Assembly (NCBI GenBank): GCA_002887195.1
Contig: PJAB01001687.1
Coordinates: forward strand, 1 to 12,834
Direction: 5' to 3'
Source of the DNA: Chrysochromulina parva
Taxonomy: Eukaryota > Haptophyta > Prymnesiales > Chrysochromulinaceae
Length of the DNA: 12,834 nt
Shown: positions 7,734-12,834 of the stretch, one piece after another
Position numbering within the stretch: position 1 is the stretch's first letter
Layout of the letters: each line of letters opens with the position of its first letter
Position numbers and translations under genes: made by a program
The notes under the pieces: generated by a model
Database searches by the model: none
What the model was told of the DNA's origin: nothing
What the model saw: only the letters and a program-made list of their open reading frames with translations

Positions 7734-10456
7734 TCATCGCTTCTTCTTGCGCTTCGTCTCCTTGCCTTTGGCGCCCTTGCTGATGAAGATCTTCATCGCC
7801 CTCTTCTTGAGCGCCTCGCGATCGAGCACCTGGTTCAGCGGGTCATCGGCAGCTCCCTCCTCGTCGCCCTCCTCGCCCTCGTCGCCTTCCTCCTCGTCGT
7901 CCTCGTCCCCGGGCACCTTGAACTCCTTCGCAGACGCGCCCGCCGCCATCAGCAGCGGAGCGAGCGCCTCCGCCGACTCCATCCCATCGCGGGCCACCAG
8001 TCCCCGCCCCTTGAGAGCGGCGACCAAACTCATACGGTACTCCTCTCCCGTCATCACTGGCGAGGGTGCCCCAGGCGAGAAGGGGGACCTCTCATCAGGC
8101 GCCGTACTGGGCACAGGCGGCTCCGTCACCACCGCCAGTCCGCCCTCAGCCTCTTCACCGTCGGCGTCGGCCGGTCTGGCACTGCCCTCTGCCGCTTCGG
8201 AACTGCCAGCCGCCTCGTCGGCGGCATTGGACAGCGCCGCCGCCGCCACCGCCGCCGCCACCGCCGCCACCGCCGCCTCCTCCTCCTCCTCCGCCGCCTC
8301 CGCCTCCGCCACCGTCGCCGTCGCCGTCGCGTTCGCCGGCAGCGCCGTCCTGTGCGCCGGCAGCGCCGCCTTCCCGATGAGCTCGCGGAGCAGCCCGAGG
8401 CTCTCCTCGAGCGCCTCGACGGTCAAGTGGTCCTGGCTCCTCTCCGCCTCCAGCGCGCCCGGGACGGCGCCGGGTCGGGCGCCGTGTCGAGCGCCCTTGA
8501 GGGCCATCTGCGCCGTCGTGGGCGTCGAGCCCTCCTTCGCGGGCGTCGTCCCGGGCGTGCCGAAGGCCTGCTGCACCGCGCTCTCGGCGGAGCGCTTCGC
8601 CTTCACCTTGCCTGGAGAGGGCGAGGCCTCGGGCAGCATCAGGTCAGCACGGGAGTCGAGGACGGCGGTGGTTTCGCCGCTCAAATCTCCCGCCTTGAGC
8701 AGCCCCGTCGGAGGCGGGACTGAGGGCGGATGCAGGATCATGAGCCCCAGCGCGAGATCGCTGGCGTGCTGCTGCCGACCGCCCTTACGCCAGACGCCCG
8801 TCCCTTTGCCCTCAGTGCCCGAGACGGCGCCCGCGAGCGGCGCGGCGCCGCGGAGCCCCTTGGCAGTGTGGAGCATGCGGCTGAGCTGCGCTACCGCGGC
8901 GTGGGCGTGCTGCATGATGGCCGCCGTGCGCTTCGCTCGTGAACGAGCCGCGCGCAGCTGGCGCTGCTGCTCGAGGCGAGACTCCTCGCCCTGGCCCTGT
9001 GGGGATTGGGCGCGCGCTGTGGTGAGCGCTTGCATGCAGGGCAGGTCATCAGTGGCAATCAACGTACCTGGCCCTGTGGGGATTGGGGGCGCGCTGTGGT
9101 GAGCGCTTGCATGCAGGGCAGGTCATCAGTGGCAATCAACGTACCTGGCCCTGTGGGGATTGGGGGCGCCCTGTGGGGATCGGCGGCGAGCCGGCGCGGT
9201 TATCGGACGTGTAACGTAGCTGCAGCAGCTTCTTCTTGCGCTCGTGAAACCTGAGGACGGGCGCCCGATACGGCGCGCGATCAGAGCTCCTCGGCGGCAA
9301 TCAGAGGTCCATCAGCGCACTCCTTGGAGAGCAATCAGAGGTCCATCAGAGGTCCATCAGAGGTCCATCAGAGGTCCATCAGAGGTCCTTCAGAGGTCCA
9401 TCAGCGTACTCCTTGGAGAGCAGCTCGATCGATCTGGTCGCCTGTCGATGGAGGTTGGCTAGCAGAGCGAAGGTCTCTTCCTGCGCCTTGAACTTCTCAA
9501 CGATCAGGTCAGCTTCCGAGGTGCCCATCACCTGGCGCGAAGAAGGGCGCACACTTCTTTTTAGTCGTCATCTAATGCACTCAGTGGGTACTCAGAGGTC
9601 ATCAGAGGGCACTCAGAGGTCATCCGAGGCACTCAGAAAGCACTCTGCGCGCCCTCAGCCACCCTCAGCGCACCTCCGCAATCAAGAGCCATCAAGAGTC
9701 ATCACGCGCCATCACGCGCCCTCACGCGCCCTCACGCGCCCTCACGCGCCCTCAGCGCACCTCCGCTATCGAGTCGAAGATGAGCTGGAGCTTGGCGATG
9801 CGATCTCGCTCATCGTCGAGCGAGCCGACGGATGTGAGGTGCTCGTTGCGAGAGAGCGCGTCCAGCCGCTCCGCCTCCAGAGCACGCAGCTTCTCCGCCG
9901 TGCGTGTCGCGTGATCCGTTGCGGCCTGCTGCCGGGCCTGCAGCTTGTCGCGCTTGGCCTGCAGCTTCTCCGCCTGCGCGGCGAGCTCGAACGAGAGTGT
10001 CTTATCCTGACGGAAGAGCTCTGCCTCGGCCGCGTTGCGCACGTCCGTCGCGTCCTTGAGCATCAGGTACAGCTTCTTCGCGTCCGCCTGCTTCGCGCTC
10101 GATTGGAAGTCGATCTCGTTCAGGTCGCGCCGGTAGGTCTTCTCCTCGCTGCGGATGCGCTCGATCATCAGCCCGTAGGTGCTATGGTCGTGGTTGGCCA
10201 CATCAATCTCCGCCTCGACGTCCGCGAGCTCCGCCTCGAGCTCCGCGACCTCCGCCGCGTCCTCGTTGGCGCCAGCCGACAAGTCTGCCGACTTTGTGAA
10301 GCCGCTGGTACGCTCGACCATCTGGTGGAGCTTTTGCCGCAGCGTGATGCACTCGGCAGTGATCTCATCGTGCCGCTTGCGCAGCTTCGTCGCCTCCGCG
10401 TTCAGCGCCCTCAACGCCACCTCCGGCTCGGGCTCCGGCTTCAACTCCGTGCTCAT
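7734..10456 (-). CDS. Coiled-coil protein like outer dynein arm docking proteins (CCDC151/ODA10 type)
   Basis: Model: complement of 9761..10456, 9410..9531, 9145..9250 and 7734..8990, in frame, 726 residues. The start at 10456 (context GCGCCATGAGC) gives MSTELKPEPEPEV; a longer in-frame start would run antisense into the neighbouring AP2 gene. Residues 1-232 are mostly heptad-like coiled coil with many Glu, Lys, Ala and Leu. The join into exon 2 gives IAEVMGTSEADLIVEKFKAQ then EETFALLANLHRQ, which matches the motif of CCDC151/ODA1-family docking proteins (a Gly-x-x-x-x-x-x-hydrophobic stretch followed by QEET). A second helix follows (FHERKKKLLQLRY). The C-terminal third is low-complexity, acidic (DEDDEEEGDEGEEGDEE) and ends in a basic tail (KRKKKR). 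Such proteins anchor outer dynein arms to flagellar doublets, so the organism is probably flagellated. Family assignment is good; exact orthologue is not settled. Confidence 0.82.
8233..8330 (-). repeat. GCC/TCC trinucleotide repeat coding for Ala/Glu/Val-rich run
   Basis: Interrupted CCG, CCA and TCC triplets on the plus strand. On the minus strand it is in frame in the docking-protein gene and codes for alternating Ala, Glu and Val runs. Length is probably variable between strains. Confidence 0.9.
8991..9144 (-). other. Intron 3 of the docking-protein gene, two tandem 77-nt units
   Basis: CAG|GTACGT donor at 9144. Acceptor at 8991 (GGCCAG) or six bases earlier (CCCACAG, 8997); both stay in frame and differ by two residues. 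The intron is exactly 2 x 77 nt, with units at 8991-9067 and 9068-9144 almost identical. Each unit is itself a GT...AG intron. Confidence 0.8.
9251..9409 (-). other. Intron 2 of the docking-protein gene, 159 nt, with an 11-bp array
   Basis: GGA|GTACGC donor, CCTCAG|G acceptor, phase 2, giving LLSKE|FHERKKK. An 11-bp unit (GGTCCATCAGA on plus) is repeated six to seven times over about 9335-9402. The donor region 9401-9422 is repeated at 9312-9333 with one mismatch. Confidence 0.8.
9532..9760 (-). other. Intron 1 of the docking-protein gene, 229 nt
   Basis: GAG|GTGCGC donor, GCCAG|G acceptor after a pyrimidine-rich stretch, phase 0. The donor region is repeated perfectly: CCCTCAGCGCACCTCCGC at 9662-9679 and 9749-9766. 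The mid-intron copy therefore carries GCGGAG|GTGCGC, usable as both acceptor and donor. Between them is a 10-bp array (CCCTCACGCG). Confidence 0.8.
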
Positions 10457-10542
10457 GGCGCAGAACCCGAACCGCCAGCGTCCATTCATGAACAGGGCTG
10501 TGAAGGCAGTTGTCTTGCAACGATGGGACTTAGGGAAAGGGT
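10457..10542. promoter_or_regulatory. Very short divergent promoter between docking-protein and AP2 genes
   Basis: Only 86 bp separate the two start codons (155 bp if the AP2 protein starts at 10612). Both promoters must share or overlap this stretch. No named motif is visible. Confidence 0.5.
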
Positions 10543-12068
10543 ATGCGCGCGATCGCTCGCCTGCAACTGAAAGTAAGCAGACCCTCCGAAACCGTGTCAG
10601 GAGTCGCGTCAATGAGCGCTGCGTTGCGTGCGTGCCAGAGAGTCGCGATGATCGATGCCACCGCGCCGGATGGCACGCGTCTGCACCTCTCCGCGCATTC
10701 AGTGAGCGGTTACAAGGGCGTGTTCGAGTCTGCGGGACGCTACCAGGCTCAAGTGCGCGTCGGTGGCAAACAAAAATACATTGGCATCTTTCCGACGAAG
10801 ATGGAGGCCGCGATCGCCGTCGCGCGCGCCATAGGCGAGCCATCGGATGATCCCGATGCCGATCTTGCGACGGCGACGGACGTTCGCGACGGAGGCCATG
10901 TCGCGGCCACGGAGGACGCAGACATGGCCGAGGCCGAGGCAGACATGGCCGAGGCAGGGGACGCTGGAAGTGGGCCCCAGGTGGAGGTCACATCGACCAA
11001 GGTGGAGGTCACATCGACCAAGGTAGACGACGACGACGACGACCAGGGCGGCTCGTCCATCGGTCCGTACTCGGCCGAAGTGGTCGGGCAGATGCGCGGG
11101 CCGGAGCTACGCCGGGCGGTGCGCGGCGCCTTGACCGAGTCGGGCAAGACGCAGACTGCCTTCGCCATCGCGCTTGGTGTGAACCCCGCCTACCTGTCCC
11201 AGTGGCTGAACCAGAACTGGTACGGGCACACGCATGGCAGGCCCAAGGTGGAGAGATTCATCGAGGGGAGGGTGCGCGCGTACCTTCGCGGCGGGGCCCT
11301 CGAGCCCGTGCATGCATGCATGGGGCCGCCGGCACCTGGCGGCGCCACCAGCAGTGCGCCCACCCAGCCCATGCATGCATGCAAACATGCACAAGGCGGC
11401 GCCACCAGCAGTGCGCCCGCCCAACCCATGGAACGGCGGCGCCAGCCTAGGGCGACGTCGACGGCAGCGACGGGTGACGCGGCATTGCGCCAACGACTCT
11501 TTTCGAATCTGGTAGACGAGGTGCAAGGCGGGAGCTCGTCGACTGATGACCTCTGATGATCCTTGATGACACTTGATTGCATCCCTCATCGGGTGCGAGG
11601 CGGGAGCTCGTCGACTGATGACCTCTGATGATCCATGATTGCATCCCTCATCAGGTGCAAGGCAGGAGCTCGACAAGCACGAATGGTGGTGCGAGCGGCG
11701 GTGCGAGCGGCAGGGACGGCGGAGGAGGAGGAGGCCGCCATCATCGGGCCCTGAGCGCCGTCCTGAGCGTCGAACGGCCCGTCGCGTCGCCAGAGTCGAT
11801 CGCGGCAGCGGAGCGAGCGAAACGGGACGCGCTCATGGAGGGCTTAGCCTTCGAACCAGACCGCAAGGGCCCCACTGGGTTGCTCGGGGTGCGGGCACGC
11901 GGTGCGGGCGACGCGCTGCGGTACACGGCCACGATCACCTGGATCACTGGACGGCTGAAGCGCAAGGCTCGTGTGCTGGGTACCTCCTTCCTGGCGGCCG
12001 AGGAGGCGGCGCTCTCCATCGCTCGTGCGCGGAAGGCCCTCAAGACGGGACAAATGCTGCCCTTTTGA
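10543..12068 (+). CDS. AP2-domain DNA-binding protein with helix-turn-helix and second AP2-like domain
   Basis: Model: join of 10543..11520 and 11655..12068, 463 residues; ATGs at 10612 and 10648 are in-frame alternatives. AP2/ERF-type domain at about 53-98: GYKGVFES, RYQAQVRVGGKQKYIGIF, then the helix KMEAAIAVARAIG. A linker holds a 21-nt tandem duplication (VEVTSTK twice) and an Asp run. Residues about 187-245 (ELRRAVRGAL...TQTAFAIALGVNPAYLSQWL) look like a Cro/XRE-type helix-turn-helix. Next is an imperfect duplication GGATSSAP(T/A)QPM. Exon 2 adds a divergent AP2-like unit (TGLLGVRARG, LRYTATITW, RKARVLGTSFLAAEEAALS then IARARKAL). Nuclear, sequence-specific regulation is the expected role; targets are unknown. 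AP2 proteins of this look are common in algae and other chromists. It is divergent from the docking-protein gene at 86 bp. Confidence 0.85.
11521..11654 (+). other. Intron of the AP2 gene, 134 nt, with three copies of the junction
   Basis: GAG|GTGCAA donor, CATCAG|G acceptor; it shifts frame correctly into exon 2. The sequence GTGCAAGGCGGGAGCTCGTC occurs at 11521, 11593 (GTGCGAGGC) and, shortened, at 11655 in exon 2. The middle copy is preceded by CATCGG rather than CATCAG. The two spacers (72 and 62 nt) differ by one 10-nt motif. Confidence 0.85.
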
Positions 12069-12834
12069 ACATAGCCTTGGTACATTTCGTGCCTTCTGGT
12101 CCAATCACCAATGGTCTATTATGCAACCGAACTCCAAGAGCAGTAGAGCACGTGTATTGTGGCACGATGTGCTCGACGATGTGCCCCGGGACCTTAAACG
12201 TGTATTCAACGTGAACATAGAAAGTCGCATAGCGAAGGGTTGACTTTGAACCGACACATACCTTTGATACCTAGCACGGCACACGACGTCGGCCCAGGGG
12301 ATTAGGCGTGGAGCGCACACCGGGCCTCCCTCCTCCCGAACGCGAAACGCGTGTGCCGCACTGAGCACTGTGACTCACACGTCGACTGTGCGCTCTACCT
12401 CTTTTGGTTTGTACGTCCGTTGGTATGTATCTTTCATCGCTAATATCGTTGAACCAAAGACGTTCATGAAATAATCGGAAACGATACAAAATGGTGTCGT
12501 GAAAAACACGATAGGCTGGTCGGACCGCGCCCTTACCAGCCTTTTGACCCAGGTGCGGCTTATTTTGAACGCGAACACCTGGCCCGGGGGGTTGGGCAGG
12601 CACCAGGGGACTTTGTGCGAAGGATGCATGAGGGGCTTGCCTCCTGGAGGGGCCCCGTGCTATACACCTGACCATCTTGCCCTCTTTTGCCGCAGCTAGG
12701 GCCTCCCTTTTTTGCCCAAGGCACGGCAGTGGGCGACGTTGGCTGGGTTTGGACATGAAGAGCACGCCCGATCCTTTTTCAGGGTGCTTCGATCCATTCC
12801 GGTGATCAACGTGCTCACGTTCCGAGTGATCCCG
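12069..12834. other. Downstream region without a convincing gene
   Basis: Composition is less GC-rich than the genes. A minus-strand open frame at 12271-12765 codes a basic protein without recognisable domain and is not called. A pyrimidine tract plus CAG at 12687-12696 and TTTTTCAG at 12775-12782 look like plus-strand acceptors, so an exon of a gene to the right may begin near 12783. In one frame it reads VLRSIPVINVLTFRVIP. This is weak. Confidence 0.35.

Noticed and set aside
8066..8380. Proline-rich plus-strand protein
   Set aside because: Wholly produced by the CCG/TCC triplet repeat, which codes Ala/Glu on the real strand.
7372..9102. Long plus-strand open frame of 576 codons, rich in Ser, Pro and Ala
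   Set aside because: It is antisense to the last exon of the docking-protein gene and starts in a minisatellite; its length follows from GC-rich triplet repeats with few stops.
10573..10601. Tiny intron (GTAAGC ... GTGTCAG) near the AP2 gene start
   Set aside because: 29 nt is too short to splice, and the reading frame is open without it; it may simply be 5' UTR.
12271..12765. Minus-strand open frame of 164 codons
   Set aside because: Basic, without domain or coding-like composition, and no intron-family sequence in support.

Overview
The window reads as nuclear DNA of a GC-rich, flagellated, probably plastid-bearing protist alga. Genes have several exons, introns are short (69-251 nt, GT...AG), and the products are eukaryotic: EF-hand proteins, an outer-dynein-arm docking coiled coil, an AP2-domain regulator and a short protein with a signal peptide. 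A haptophyte or other chromist alga is my best guess (inference); no rRNA or other marker is present to settle it.

Layout. (1) Complement <1..2303: five exons of an EF-hand protein that runs off the left edge. (2) Plus 2571..6113: five exons giving a 1000-residue fusion of two nucleoside-monophosphate-kinase domains, a DPY-30/RIIa-like docking motif, a 5'-nucleotidase and two EF-hands; it is divergent from gene 1. (3) Plus 6604..7182: a short single-exon protein with an N-terminal signal peptide and hydrophobic segments. (4) Complement 7734..10456: four exons of a coiled-coil protein resembling outer-dynein-arm docking proteins (CCDC151/ODA10 type). (5) Plus 10543..12068: two exons of an AP2 - helix-turn-helix - AP2-like protein, starting only 86 bp from gene 4. 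(6) 12069..12834: no convincing gene, perhaps the start of an exon at the right edge.

The most striking signal lies in the introns. In 11 of the 12 introns I model, a stretch of exon edge (about 11-35 bp) is duplicated at the other end of the intron or inside it. The duplicated stretch usually carries the splice junction. Between the copies lies a family of short related sequences built from a roughly 10-11 bp motif (TGATGACCTC / TGATTGCCTC) and often ending in CCCTCATCAG. These always lie in the same orientation relative to transcription. This looks like ongoing intron gain by an introner-like element or by tandem duplication at AG|GT sites. The copies range from perfect (intron 5283..5351) to badly decayed, one intron is exactly two 77-nt units, and others contain internal spare copies of the junction.

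Genes 2 and 4 may share a setting: the kinase/nucleotidase fusion carries a docking motif often found in axonemal enzymes, and gene 4 is axonemal. A Ca2+-controlled nucleotide enzyme in the flagellum is a plausible but untested reading.
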